From Sphingomonadales bacterium UBA2369 (lineage in GTDB: Bacteria > Pseudomonadota > Alphaproteobacteria > Sphingomonadales > Sphingomonadaceae), in the NCBI GenBank assembly GCA_002344055.1, contig DDTH01000006.1, positions 62,001-126,000 on the forward strand: 64,000 bases of DNA. The letters run 5' to 3'. Shown in pieces: positions 1 to 8,120 of this stretch. The first letter of the stretch is position 1. Every line of letters begins with the position of its first letter. The translations under genes and the position numbers were made by a program. The notes beneath the pieces are model-generated. The model was not told where the DNA came from. It did not search any database and worked only from the letters and a program-made list of their open reading frames with translations.

Positions 1-133
1 TGCGGTCGCGCCCGCCGCGCAGTTCATCGATCCGGCTCCGGTCGATATCGAAACCGACCACGTCGAAACGCTTCGCCAGCGCCACGGCCAGAGGCAGCCC
101 GACATAGCCGAGCCCGATCACGACAATTCGCAT
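1..133 (-). CDS. UDP-N-acetyl-sugar 6-dehydrogenase (WbpA/WecC/TviB family), N-terminal fragment
   Basis: Only the first ~44 codons lie in the window; the gene runs off the left edge. They encode an NAD-binding Rossmann start with the motif GLGYVGLPLAVALA followed by VVGFDID, the first beta-alpha-beta unit of the UDP-glucose/GDP-mannose dehydrogenase superfamily. The version seen resembles TviB/WbpA/WecC enzymes, which oxidise C6 of UDP-HexNAc to a uronic acid. It starts 34 bases after the stop of the UDP-GlcNAc 2-epimerase gene, so the pair probably supplies UDP-ManNAcA or a related uronate. An in-frame ATG five codons upstream (position 148) is an alternative start. Substrate cannot be assigned from this fragment. 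Confidence 0.85.
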   Translation of the reverse strand, partial: MRIVVIGLGYVGLPLAVALAKRFDVVGFDIDRSRIDELRGGRDR

Positions 134-167
134 GCTGTTTCCGTCCATCGGCGCTGCCCCTAGCGGG

Positions 168-1253
168 TCAGCCCCGGCGCTTCAAATCCTCAACACAGCG
201 CCGGGCGGTCTGCCCGTCCCAATGTTCGGGGCGGCGGTGGCCGTTGAGACCGGGCTGGAGCGCAGCACGGACGTCGGCGAGAAGAATTTCCGGCCGGGTC
301 AGCCGGTTGGTGCCTTCCGTGACGGTGACAGGCCGCTCGGTATTCGGGCGCAGGGTCAGACACGGAATGCCGAGATAGGTCGTCTCCTCCTGCACGCCGC
401 CGCTGTCTGTGACGACCGCGGCCGCGCCGATCACCAGGCTCATGAAGCGGATGTACGGCACCGGCTCGATCAGACGAATGCCGGCCGCTTCGAGCATGCT
501 CCACAAATTCGCCGCCTCCAGCCGCTGCCGCGTGCGCGGATGGACCGGGAAGACCAGAGGCAGTTCGTGTTGGAGCGCGACCAAAGCGGTGCAAAGCTGC
601 TGAAGCTGCGCCGGATCGTCTACGTTCGAGGGCCGATGCAAGGTGACGACGCCGTAGCGCTCCGGCAGCCCGGCGGCGAAGCCCCGGCGTTCCAGCTCGA
701 TCTGCGGCCGGACCATCTCGAAACTGTCGAGCATGATGTTACCGACCCGGGTCACCTTCTCCGCCGGCACGCCCTCCGCGGCCAGATTCTCGTCGGCGTC
801 AGGCGATGGCGTCCAGAGCACATCGGAAATGGCGTCGGTGACGAGGCGGTTAATCTCTTCCGGCATCGTCCGGTCGCGGCTGCGCAAACCCGCTTCCAGA
901 TGGACTGTGCGGATGCCGAGCTTCGCCCCGACCATCGCACAGGCGGCGGTGGAGTTCACATCGCCGACCACGACGATCCAGTCGGGCCGGTCGGCCATCG
1001 CCACTTTCTCGTAGGCGATCATCACTCCGCCAGTTTGTTCGGCATGGCTGCCCGAACCGATGCCGAGATGGTGGGCTGGCGGCGGCACGCGCAGATCAGC
1101 CAGGATCGCGTCCGACATGTTGGCATCATAATGCTGGCCGGTATGGACCACGGCCGGATCAAAACCCGGATCGGCCGCGAGCGCATGATAAAGCGGCGCG
1201 ACTTTCATGAAATTGGGCCGGGCGGCGGCGATCAGATGGACGCGAGATGACAT
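168..1253 (-). CDS. wecB: UDP-N-acetylglucosamine 2-epimerase, non-hydrolysing (WecB/WbpI family)
   Basis: A 361-residue protein, the usual length for non-hydrolysing UDP-GlcNAc 2-epimerases, which invert C2 to give the manno form. Visible motifs are VVHTGQHYDANMS near residue 35, GDVNST at 97-102, HLEAGLRS at 118-125 and the acidic EEIN at 132-135. The segment around HTGQHYDANMS and LGIGSGSH resembles WbpI, which acts on UDP-2,3-diacetamido-glucuronate, at least as much as WecB. The WbpB/D/E-like genes and acetamidino-forming genes elsewhere in the window make WbpI function a serious alternative. Member of a minus-strand run kynA-manC-wecB-dehydrogenase. Confidence 0.93.
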   Translation of the reverse strand: MSSRVHLIAAARPNFMKVAPLYHALAADPGFDPAVVHTGQHYDANMSDAILADLRVPPPAHHLGIGSGSHAEQTGGVMIAYEKVAMADRPDWIVVVGDVNSTAACAMVGAKLGIRTVHLEAGLRSRDRTMPEEINRLVTDAISDVLWTPSPDADENLAAEGVPAEKVTRVGNIMLDSFEMVRPQIELERRGFAAGLPERYGVVTLHRPSNVDDPAQLQQLCTALVALQHELPLVFPVHPRTRQRLEAANLWSMLEAAGIRLIEPVPYIRFMSLVIGAAAVVTDSGGVQEETTYLGIPCLTLRPNTERPVTVTEGTNRLTRPEILLADVRAALQPGLNGHRRPEHWDGQTARRCVEDLKRRG

Positions 1254-1277
1254 GCCCCGCGCATAGGCGGGGAGCCG

Positions 1278-2318
1278 TTAAAGTTCGGTGGAGGCGGCAG
1301 CCTCGCGCACCCGCTGGCTCTCTCCTCGCGGGAGAATCAGCACGGTGTCGCCGGTGGCGACGACGATCAGGTCGCTGACGCCGACGGTGACGATGCGCGG
1401 CCCGGTCGAGTGGACGAAAGTGCCTGACGTGTCGATCAGGCGAGCCGGGCCGGAAGCCGCGTTACCGCCCGCATCCTTGCCGCCGAGCGCATAAAGCGCG
1501 TCCCAGCTGCCCAGGTCGGACCAGCCCATCGCCACCGGGGCGACGCCGACGCGATCATGCTTTTCCATCAAGGCATGGTCGATCGACTGGGCGCGCACGG
1601 CCGCGAACAGCGCCGGATCGGGGGTGATTCGCCGGCCATCATTCTGCCCGGCCGCAAGCGCCTGCCGGGTTGCGGCGAGAATATCCGGCGCGTGCGCCTC
1701 CAGCCCGGCCAGCAGATCGGCGGCGCGGAACAGGAAGATGCCACCATTCCAGTCATGGCCGCCCGCCGCGAGATAAGCCGCGGCGGTGGCCGAATCGGGC
1801 TTCTCCACGAAGCGCTCGACCGCGAAGGCCCCGTCGCCGAGCGCGGCGCCGCGCTTGATATAGCCGTAACCGGTCTCGGGCCGGTCAGGGGCGATGCCGA
1901 AGGTCATCAGCCAGCCTTGCGCTGCCGCGGCGGCGGCGCGGTCGATGGCGGCCTGGAACGCGCCGGGATCGGCGATCACATGGTCGCTGGGCATGACCAG
2001 CAGCAATTCGTCCGTCCGGGCGCGCAAGGCGGCGAGCGCAATCGCCGGCGCGGTGTTGCGGCCGACAGGCTCGAGGATCAGTGCGCCGATATCGTCCAGC
2101 TGCGCATCGATCGCGTCGGCATTGGCCGCGCTCGCCACGACGATCGGCGGGGCGAAGCGCATCCGGTCGGCGACGCGCGCCGCCGTCATCCGCAGCATCG
2201 TTTCCGTCCCGGTCAGCGCGTGAAACTGCTTGGGCCGCTCCGGCGTCGACAAGGGCCACAGCCGCGTGCCCGCCCCGCCGGACAGGATGACCGGGACGAT
2301 GCGCGCGCCCGCATTCAC
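1278..2318 (-). CDS. manC: Mannose-1-phosphate guanylyltransferase, short form
   Basis: Forms GDP-mannose from GTP and mannose-1-phosphate. About 346 residues, so it has the nucleotidyltransferase domain only and lacks the C-terminal phosphomannose isomerase domain of long ManC proteins; a separate manA lies near 41 kb. The signature GGAGTRLWPLS is at residues 14-24, followed by RPKQF, then VEKPD and NGGIFLF in the middle. The start is a GTG at 2316-2318 whose last two bases are the first two of the upstream gene's TGA (GTGA overlap), giving the N-terminus (M)NAGARIVPV. The reading frame stays open upstream, but that part is antisense-like and lies inside the dioxygenase gene. Confidence 0.93.
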   Translation of the reverse strand: MNAGARIVPVILSGGAGTRLWPLSTPERPKQFHALTGTETMLRMTAARVADRMRFAPPIVVASAANADAIDAQLDDIGALILEPVGRNTAPAIALAALRARTDELLLVMPSDHVIADPGAFQAAIDRAAAAAAQGWLMTFGIAPDRPETGYGYIKRGAALGDGAFAVERFVEKPDSATAAAYLAAGGHDWNGGIFLFRAADLLAGLEAHAPDILAATRQALAAGQNDGRRITPDPALFAAVRAQSIDHALMEKHDRVGVAPVAMGWSDLGSWDALYALGGKDAGGNAASGPARLIDTSGTFVHSTGPRIVTVGVSDLIVVATGDTVLILPRGESQRVREAAASTEL

Positions 2319-3109
2319 AGCTTCGTCCTCAGGCTCCACAATTCGGGAAAGGCGCGGCGGGAAAGGGTGGATTCGAGATATTGCACACCGGCCGTGCCGC
2401 CGGTGCCGCGCTTCGAACCGATGATACGCGAGACGGTGACGACATGCTTGTGGCGCCAGGTCGCGAGCGCATCGTCGATATCGACCAGTTTCTCGGCGAG
2501 CTGATAATATTTCCAGTGCGTTTCGGGCGCGCGATAGACCTGCGTCCACGCCTCCTCGACCGCCGGATCGGGCTGGTAGGGCTGCGACCAGTCGCGCTTG
2601 ACGACATGGTCGGGCAGCGGGAATTCGCGGTGCAGCGCGAGATTCGCTTCGTCCCACAGGCTGGGATTCGCCAGCGCCTGCTCGAGGGCCGCGCGCGGCG
2701 CCGAGCCCTCGTCCTGATATTTGAGGTGATTTCCGTCCTTGAGGCCCACCAGGAACTCGAACAGGCGGAATTGTGCGGACTGAAAGCCGCTGGAAGTGCC
2801 GAGCACGCCGCGAAACTTCAGGTAATCCGCCGGCGTCATCGTCGCCAGCACGTCCCACGACAGGGTCATCACCGCCTGAATGCGCGAGACCCGGCTCAGA
2901 ATCTTGTGAACCTCGATAAGCCGGTTCGCGGCGACCAGCGTTTTTGCCTGCCCCAGTTCGGCGATGGCCTGTTTCAGCCACAATTCCTTGGTCTGGTGGA
3001 TGACGATGAAGAGGAGTTCGTCATGCTGGTCGGAAATCGGATGCTGGGCGGCCAGAAGTTCGTCCAGCGCGAGATAGCCGCCATAGGTGATGTCGCCCGA
3101 TTTGCTCAT
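2315..3109 (-). CDS. kynA: Tryptophan 2,3-dioxygenase
   Basis: Haem enzyme opening the indole ring of L-tryptophan to N-formylkynurenine, the first step of the kynurenine pathway. The 264 residues match the short bacterial form. Family blocks seen are YGGYLALDELL at 9-19, HDELLFIVIHQT at 29-40 (substrate-binding and proximal region), SSGFQSAQFR in the middle, and RHKHVVTV with KRGTGG near the C-terminus, which carries the axial haem histidine. No other kynurenine gene is nearby. Its TGA overlaps the GTG of manC, so the two are probably translationally coupled although functionally unrelated. Confidence 0.95.
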   Translation of the reverse strand: MSKSGDITYGGYLALDELLAAQHPISDQHDELLFIVIHQTKELWLKQAIAELGQAKTLVAANRLIEVHKILSRVSRIQAVMTLSWDVLATMTPADYLKFRGVLGTSSGFQSAQFRLFEFLVGLKDGNHLKYQDEGSAPRAALEQALANPSLWDEANLALHREFPLPDHVVKRDWSQPYQPDPAVEEAWTQVYRAPETHWKYYQLAEKLVDIDDALATWRHKHVVTVSRIIGSKRGTGGTAGVQYLESTLSRRAFPELWSLRTKL

Positions 3110-3202
3110 TTTCCTAGCATGGCCCGCCGGAACCGGTAAGTGAACCCTTTAGGTCGGCAGACCGTTTCGCCCCCGCCCCCTTTGCAGCCTCAGTAGGTTC
3201 AG

Positions 3203-4735
3203 ATGTTTCGTCCAGCTCGCTTTCTCCTCGCCGCTTCTTCCCTGACCCTGATCACCGCCTGCGGTGGCGGCGGTGGCGGCGGCAATCCGCCGGCCGCGAA
3301 CAACAATCCGCCGCAGATCACCTCCGCTGCGACCGCGACCGTGCCGGAGAACAGCACCGGGACCATCTATCAGGTGACCGCCACCGATGCCGATGGCGAT
3401 GCGCTGACCTATACGCTGTCGGGCGGACCCGATGCCTCGCTCTTCCGTATTTCAGCCACCGGTGCTGTGACGTTTGCGGGGCCGCCCGATTTCGAGGCAC
3501 CGGCTGATGTTGGCGCCGACAATGTCTATAATTTCCAGGTCGCGGCCAGCGACGGCAAGGATACGAGGGCGCTGAACGTCGCCGTCACCGTAACCAACGT
3601 CGGCCCCGACAATTTCGTCGTGAACCGCGTCGGTACCGGCTTCGCCCAGCCTGTCTTCCTGGCACCGCTGCCGGACGGCAGCGGCCGCGTCTTCGTCGTC
3701 GAGCGGGCGGGCCGAATCGCCCTCCTGAATCCGTCGAACGGCACCTCGACGACCTTCATGGACATCACCGGCCAGACCACGACCACTGGCGAAAACGGCC
3801 TGCTCGGCTTCACCACCGCGCCGGACTACGCCACCAGCGGTGTGTTCTACCTCTATTTGACCAACCTCGCGGGCGATATCGAACTGCGCCGTTACTCGAC
3901 CGTTGCGGGGAATCTGGCACTGGGCGACGCCGCCACGGCGGACCTCATCCTGACCATCCCGCATCCGGGCCAGGACAATCACAATGGCGGCTGGATCGGC
4001 TTCGGCAATGACGGCCTCCTCTACATCGCCACCGGCGACGGCGGCGGCGCGAACGACCCCGCCGGCAACGCGCAGAACAAGAATGTCCTGCTGGGCAAGA
4101 TCCTGCGCATCGACGTCGCCACCGACGCCTTCCCGGCCGATCCGAATCGCGACTATGCGATCCCGGCGAGCAATCCCTACGCGACCACCGGCGGCGCGCC
4201 GGAAGTGTGGGCCTATGGCCTGCGCAATCCCTATCGCGCCAGCGTCGATTCGGTCACCGGCATTATCTGGATCGGCGATGTCGGCCAGGCGGCGCGAGAG
4301 GAAATCAACGCGTTGTTCCCGACCGGCACCGGCGGCTCCAATTTCGGCTGGTCCTTCTTCGAGGGCACGACCACGGTGGGCACCGGCACGGCGCCGACCG
4401 GCACCACGCCGCCGGTCGCCGAATATTCGCACGGCACCGGCGAACGCGAAGGCAACAGCGTGACCGGCGGTTACGTCTATCGCGGCCCGGTCGAATCGCT
4501 GAACGGCCATTACTTCTTCGGCGACTATGTGAATGCGAACATCTGGTCGTTCCGCATCACCCAGGTCGCGCTCGGCACGACCTTCGGCAGTGCCGGCTTC
4601 ACGCTGCGCAAGACCGCCTTCGCTCCGACCGCCGGGACGATCAACAACATCTCCAGCTTCGGCATCGATCAGGCGCGGAACCTCTATATCGTCGACTTCG
4701 ACGGCGAGATTTTCCGGGTTGATCCTGCTCCCTAG
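3203..4735 (+). CDS. PQQ-type sugar dehydrogenase lipoprotein with N-terminal cadherin-like domain
   Basis: A 510-residue exported protein. Residues 1-20 form a lipoprotein signal ending in the lipobox LITAC, then a glycine run (tether). Residues ~35-130 read as a cadherin-like beta-sandwich (PENSTGTIYQVTATDADGD, then LNVAVTVTNV). Residues ~140-508 are a six-bladed propeller of the glucose/sorbosone dehydrogenase (GSDH) family, with GQDNHNGGWIGFG, LYIATGDGGG and a GLRNPYR motif. The family oxidises aldoses with PQQ, but many members have no known substrate. Divergent from kynA with 93 bases between, and convergent with rfbB. Metal- and PQQ-binding residues were not checked one by one. Confidence 0.85.
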   Translation: MFRPARFLLAASSLTLITACGGGGGGGNPPAANNNPPQITSAATATVPENSTGTIYQVTATDADGDALTYTLSGGPDASLFRISATGAVTFAGPPDFEAPADVGADNVYNFQVAASDGKDTRALNVAVTVTNVGPDNFVVNRVGTGFAQPVFLAPLPDGSGRVFVVERAGRIALLNPSNGTSTTFMDITGQTTTTGENGLLGFTTAPDYATSGVFYLYLTNLAGDIELRRYSTVAGNLALGDAATADLILTIPHPGQDNHNGGWIGFGNDGLLYIATGDGGGANDPAGNAQNKNVLLGKILRIDVATDAFPADPNRDYAIPASNPYATTGGAPEVWAYGLRNPYRASVDSVTGIIWIGDVGQAAREEINALFPTGTGGSNFGWSFFEGTTTVGTGTAPTGTTPPVAEYSHGTGEREGNSVTGGYVYRGPVESLNGHYFFGDYVNANIWSFRITQVALGTTFGSAGFTLRKTAFAPTAGTINNISSFGIDQARNLYIVDFDGEIFRVDPAP

Positions 4736-4749
4736 GATCGGGTTAAGGT

Positions 4750-4778
4750 GGAGCGCTCAGGCGAAGCCCGGGCGCTCC
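4750..4778. terminator. Hairpin between convergent sugar dehydrogenase and rfbB
   Basis: GGAGCGC (4750-4756) pairs with GCGCTCC (4772-4778); inside, GGC-GAA-GCC forms a second small stem. It overlaps the rfbB stop and lies 15 bases after the stop of the plus-strand gene. There is no T-run, so intrinsic termination is uncertain. Confidence 0.3.
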
Positions 4779-5791
4779 AGATACCAGGCGATGGTGGCGG
4801 CCAGGCCGTCCGCGAAGCGCGTTTCGGCATCGTAGCCGAGTTCGCGGCGCGCCTTGTCATGATCGATTGCATAGCGGCGATCATGGCCGAGCCGGTCTGT
4901 TACAAAGCTCTTGAGGCTGGCGGAGGGTTCACCCCGGGCGGCGGGCGCGTCCCGGAAGCGCGCGGCCAGTGACGGATCGTCCGCAAAAGCCCGGTCCACG
5001 GTGGCGCAGAGCGTGTCGATCAGGGTGAGGTTCGGCAATTCCTCGCCGCCGCCGATATTATAGGTCTCGCCGGGCCGCCCATTGGCCAGCGCCAGTTCGA
5101 TGCCCCGGATATGATCGTCCACGAACAGCCAGTCGCGCACATTCATGCCGTCACCATAAATGGGCAAAGCCACACCGGTCAGGCAGTTGCGGATGAAGAG
5201 CGGGATCAGTTTCTCGGGATATTGATAGGGTCCGTAATTGTTCGAGCAATTGGTGACCGTCGTCTGCAGCCCGAACGTCTGGTGATAGGCGCGGACGAGA
5301 TGGTCCGACGCGGCCTTGGACGCGGCATAAGGCGAATTGGGCGCGTAGGGCGTGGTCTCGCTGAAGGCGGGATCGTCGGGGCCCAGGCTGCCATAAACCT
5401 CGTCGGTCGAGATGTGGTGGAAACGGTGCGGACGGCCGGTGCCGGTGTCCAGCCACGCGGTGCGGGCGGCCTTCAGCAGGCTATGCGTGCCGTTGACGTT
5501 CGCTTCGATAAAGGCATCCGGGCCGGCAATGGAGCGATCCACATGGCTCTCGGCCGCGAAGTGGACGATGGTATCGATGCCGCGCTCGCCCAGCAGCTTC
5601 TCGACGAGGGCGGTATCGTTGATGTCGCCCTGCACGAACTCATGCGCGACGCCGTCCAGATTGGAGCGGTTGCCGGCATAGGTGAGCGCGTCGAGCACGA
5701 TGACCCCGTCACCGGGGTGCTGCGCGGCCCAATAATGGACGAAGTTAGTCCCGATGAAGCCGGCGCCGCCGGTAATGAGCAGATTAGCCAT
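4757..5791 (-). CDS. rfbB: dTDP-glucose 4,6-dehydratase
   Basis: Second enzyme of dTDP-L-rhamnose synthesis (dTDP-glucose to dTDP-4-keto-6-deoxyglucose). A short-chain dehydrogenase/reductase fold: GGAGFIG at residues 8-14, the catalytic STDEVYG block in the middle, and YAASK supplying the Tyr/Lys pair. About 344 residues from the ATG at 5791, which gives the standard N-terminus MANLLITGGAGF; an ATG eight codons upstream (5815) also exists. The start lies inside the end of rfbD (8-base overlap), so the gene closes a translationally linked rfbA-C-D-B operon. Confidence 0.96.
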   Translation of the reverse strand: MANLLITGGAGFIGTNFVHYWAAQHPGDGVIVLDALTYAGNRSNLDGVAHEFVQGDINDTALVEKLLGERGIDTIVHFAAESHVDRSIAGPDAFIEANVNGTHSLLKAARTAWLDTGTGRPHRFHHISTDEVYGSLGPDDPAFSETTPYAPNSPYAASKAASDHLVRAYHQTFGLQTTVTNCSNNYGPYQYPEKLIPLFIRNCLTGVALPIYGDGMNVRDWLFVDDHIRGIELALANGRPGETYNIGGGEELPNLTLIDTLCATVDRAFADDPSLAARFRDAPAARGEPSASLKSFVTDRLGHDRRYAIDHDKARRELGYDAETRFADGLAATIAWYLERPGFA

Positions 5792-6665
5792 TCTTGGCGA
5801 CCTTTTGGCGGGCAATCTCGTTGAGGCAGGTGCGGAGCGTGGCGCGCCAGTGCGGCGGCGGACGGTCGAGCAAGGCCCAGGTCGCGCTCTTGTCGAGAAT
5901 GACGCAGCCGGGGCGGGTAGCCGGGGTCGGATAGTCGGCGGTGACGATCGGCGCGATTACCGAGGCGCGCTCCAGCAGTCCGAGCGCCAGCGCTTCCTCC
6001 TGGATCGCCACGGCGAAATCATACCAGCTGGCGACGCCCGCATCGGTGAAATGATGAAGGCCGGACGCGCTCTTCGCCGCCAGCGCCAAGAGCGCGCGGG
6101 CCAGCGAGGGGGCGTGAGTGGGCGTCCCGAGTTGATCGGCGACGATATCCAGCCGGTCCCGCTCGGCCATCAGCCGGAGCATCGTGCGAACGAAATTGCT
6201 TCCCGCGGCGTCATGGACCCAGGCGGTGCGGACGATCAACGCGTCCGGATCGGCATCAAGCACCGCGGTCTCGCCGTCGCGCTTGGTGCGGCCGTAGACA
6301 CTGAGCGGCCTGGTCGGGTGATCGGGCCGATAGGGCCGGCCGGACGTGCCGCCAAAGACGAAATCGGTGGAAATGTGGACGAAGCGGGCGCCGGCATCGC
6401 GCGCCGCCGATGCGATCCAGCCGGGGGCGGCGGCGTTCAGCATCCCGGCGCGGTCCGGCTCGCTCTCCGCCTTGTCGACGGCGGTGTAGGCGGCGGCGTT
6501 GAAGACCAGATCGGGGCGCGCGGCCCGGATCGCGGCGGTGACGGCATTGCGGTCTGTGACGTCGCAATCCGCGCGCCCAAGCGCGACGACCTCCATCCGT
6601 TCGGGCGCGGTTGCAACGAGCGCGCGGCCGACCTGCCCGCTTGCACCGAAAATAAGCGCCTTCAC
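5784..6665 (-). CDS. rfbD: dTDP-4-dehydrorhamnose reductase
   Basis: Last step of dTDP-L-rhamnose synthesis, reduction of the 4-keto group. About 293 residues in the RmlD-like SDR family: GASGQVG near the N-terminus, YGRTKRDGE with the catalytic Tyr/Lys, and VRTAWV following it. The start is a GTG at 6663-6665 overlapping the TGA of rfbC (GTGA), giving (M)KALIFGASGQ. Longer upstream reading is possible but would run inside rfbC. The gene order rfbA-rfbC-rfbD-rfbB differs from the common rfbBDAC order. Confidence 0.95.
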   Translation of the reverse strand: MKALIFGASGQVGRALVATAPERMEVVALGRADCDVTDRNAVTAAIRAARPDLVFNAAAYTAVDKAESEPDRAGMLNAAAPGWIASAARDAGARFVHISTDFVFGGTSGRPYRPDHPTRPLSVYGRTKRDGETAVLDADPDALIVRTAWVHDAAGSNFVRTMLRLMAERDRLDIVADQLGTPTHAPSLARALLALAAKSASGLHHFTDAGVASWYDFAVAIQEEALALGLLERASVIAPIVTADYPTPATRPGCVILDKSATWALLDRPPPHWRATLRTCLNEIARQKVAKNG

Positions 6666-7204
6666 GACAGTTCCGCCTCGGCCAGCGGCGGCGCGGCAGC
6701 GTCCTTGTCCGACAGTTGCGGCGTCTCCCCGCATAGCGGCCAGTCGATGCCGATTGCGGGATCAGACCAGAGCAAAGACCGCTCATGTTCGCGCGCGTAG
6801 AAATCGGTGCATTTGTAGAGGAATTCGGTGCCGTCCTCGAGACTGAGGAAACCATGCGCGAAGCCCGGCGGGACCCACAGCATGCGCTTGTTCGCCTCGG
6901 TCAGTTCGACGCCGACCCAGCGCCCAAACGTGGCCGAGTCGCGCCTGATATCGACTGCGACGTCATAGACGGCGCCGCGCACGACCCGAACCAGTTTCCC
7001 CTGCGGCTGGCGGACCTGATAGTGAAGCCCGCGCAACACTCCTTTGGCGGAGCGGCTGTGATTGTCCTGCACGAAATTCAGGTCCAGCCCGGCCGCCGCG
7101 AAGCCGCGCGCGTTCCAGGTCTCCATGAAGAAGCCGCGATCGTCGCCGAACACGGCCGGCTCAACGATCTTCACCTCCGGGATCGCAGTATCGACTAGCT
7201 TCAC
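6662..7204 (-). CDS. rfbC: dTDP-4-dehydrorhamnose 3,5-epimerase
   Basis: Epimerises C3 and C5 of dTDP-4-keto-6-deoxyglucose. About 180 residues, typical of the RmlC cupin. It shows DDRGFFMETW, VQDNHSRSAKGVLRGLHYQ with the catalytic His, PQGKLVRVVRG, and EFLYKCTDFY with the partner tyrosine. The start is GTG at 7202-7204, overlapping the rfbA stop as GTGA; this gives (M)KLVDTAIPEV, the normal N-terminus. Third consecutive GTGA-type junction in this part of the window, counting manC. Confidence 0.95.
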   Translation of the reverse strand: MKLVDTAIPEVKIVEPAVFGDDRGFFMETWNARGFAAAGLDLNFVQDNHSRSAKGVLRGLHYQVRQPQGKLVRVVRGAVYDVAVDIRRDSATFGRWVGVELTEANKRMLWVPPGFAHGFLSLEDGTEFLYKCTDFYAREHERSLLWSDPAIGIDWPLCGETPQLSDKDAAAPPLAEAELS

Positions 7205-8082
7205 CGGCCGTGGCCCTTGTCCATCATGCTGAGCAGATAATCGCCATAGCCGCTCTTGCGCAGAGGTTCGGCGAGCGCCTCCAGTTCGGCATCGCCGATG
7301 AAGCCCATCCGCCAGGCAATCTCCTCCGGGCAACAGATTTTCAGCCCTTGGCGCTCTTCGACGATGCGCGTGAACAAAGCCGCGTCGAGAAGGGAGGCAT
7401 GGGTGCCGGTGTCGAGCCAGGCATAGCCCGCGCCCATATGCTCGACGTTCAGATTGCCCGCTTCGAGATAAAGCCGGTTGACGTCGGTGATCTCCAGCTC
7501 GCCGCGCGGCGACGGGGCGATGCGATGGGCATAATCCACCACCTTGTCGTCGTAGAAATAGATGCCGGTGACCGCATAATTGGACCGTGGCGCGGCTGGC
7601 TTTTCCTCCAGCGTTTCGGCCCGGCCGGACGGATCAAAGGACACCACGCCGTAATTTTCGGGATCGGAAACCCGGTAAGCGAAGACGGTCGCGCCTTCCT
7701 CGCGGGCATTGGCGCTTTGCAGCAGCTCCGTCAGGCCGTGGCCGTAAAAGATATTGTCGCCCAGAATGAGCGCGCTGGGGTGCCCGTCGACGAAATCGGC
7801 GCCGATGTGAAAGGCCTGGGCGAGGCCCTTCGGCTCTTCTTGCACCCGATATTCGAGGCTGAGGCCCCATTGCGACCCGTCGCCGAGCAGGCGACGGAAG
7901 CTGGCCTGATCGTGCGGCGTGGTGATGATCAATATCTCGCGAATGCCGGCCAGCATCAGCACCGACAAAGGATAATAGATCATCGGCTTGTCATAGACTG
8001 GCATCAGCTGCTTGCTGACCGCCGCCGTGACCGGATGCAGGCGCGTTCCCGAACCGCCCGCCAGGATGATGCCCTTGCGCAT
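7201..8082 (-). CDS. rfbA: Glucose-1-phosphate thymidylyltransferase
   Basis: Makes dTDP-glucose, committing glucose-1-phosphate to rhamnose. 293 residues, full length for RmlA. The nucleotide-binding loop GGSGTRLHPVT lies at 8-18, then KQLMPVYDKPMIYYPLS; LGDNIFYGHGL and WLDTGTH are also present. First gene of the rfbACDB operon, with a 38-base gap from the upstream rel/spoT gene on the same strand, so it could be read from its own promoter or from rel/spoT. Confidence 0.97.
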   Translation of the reverse strand: MRKGIILAGGSGTRLHPVTAAVSKQLMPVYDKPMIYYPLSVLMLAGIREILIITTPHDQASFRRLLGDGSQWGLSLEYRVQEEPKGLAQAFHIGADFVDGHPSALILGDNIFYGHGLTELLQSANAREEGATVFAYRVSDPENYGVVSFDPSGRAETLEEKPAAPRSNYAVTGIYFYDDKVVDYAHRIAPSPRGELEITDVNRLYLEAGNLNVEHMGAGYAWLDTGTHASLLDAALFTRIVEERQGLKICCPEEIAWRMGFIGDAELEALAEPLRKSGYGDYLLSMMDKGHGR

Positions 8083-8120
8083 CCGGCGCGCCTAGACCGC
8101 CGCGCCCGGCCTGTCGATGA

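Noticed and set aside
2319..2981. Extension of manC upstream into kynA (567-residue frame)
   Set aside because: The extra residues are arginine/glycine-rich with no family match and lie entirely within kynA; the GTG at 2318 gives the normal N-terminus.
3452..4510. 352-codon minus-strand frame within the sugar dehydrogenase gene
   Set aside because: Antisense shadow; the plus-strand gene has a lipoprotein signal and propeller motifs.
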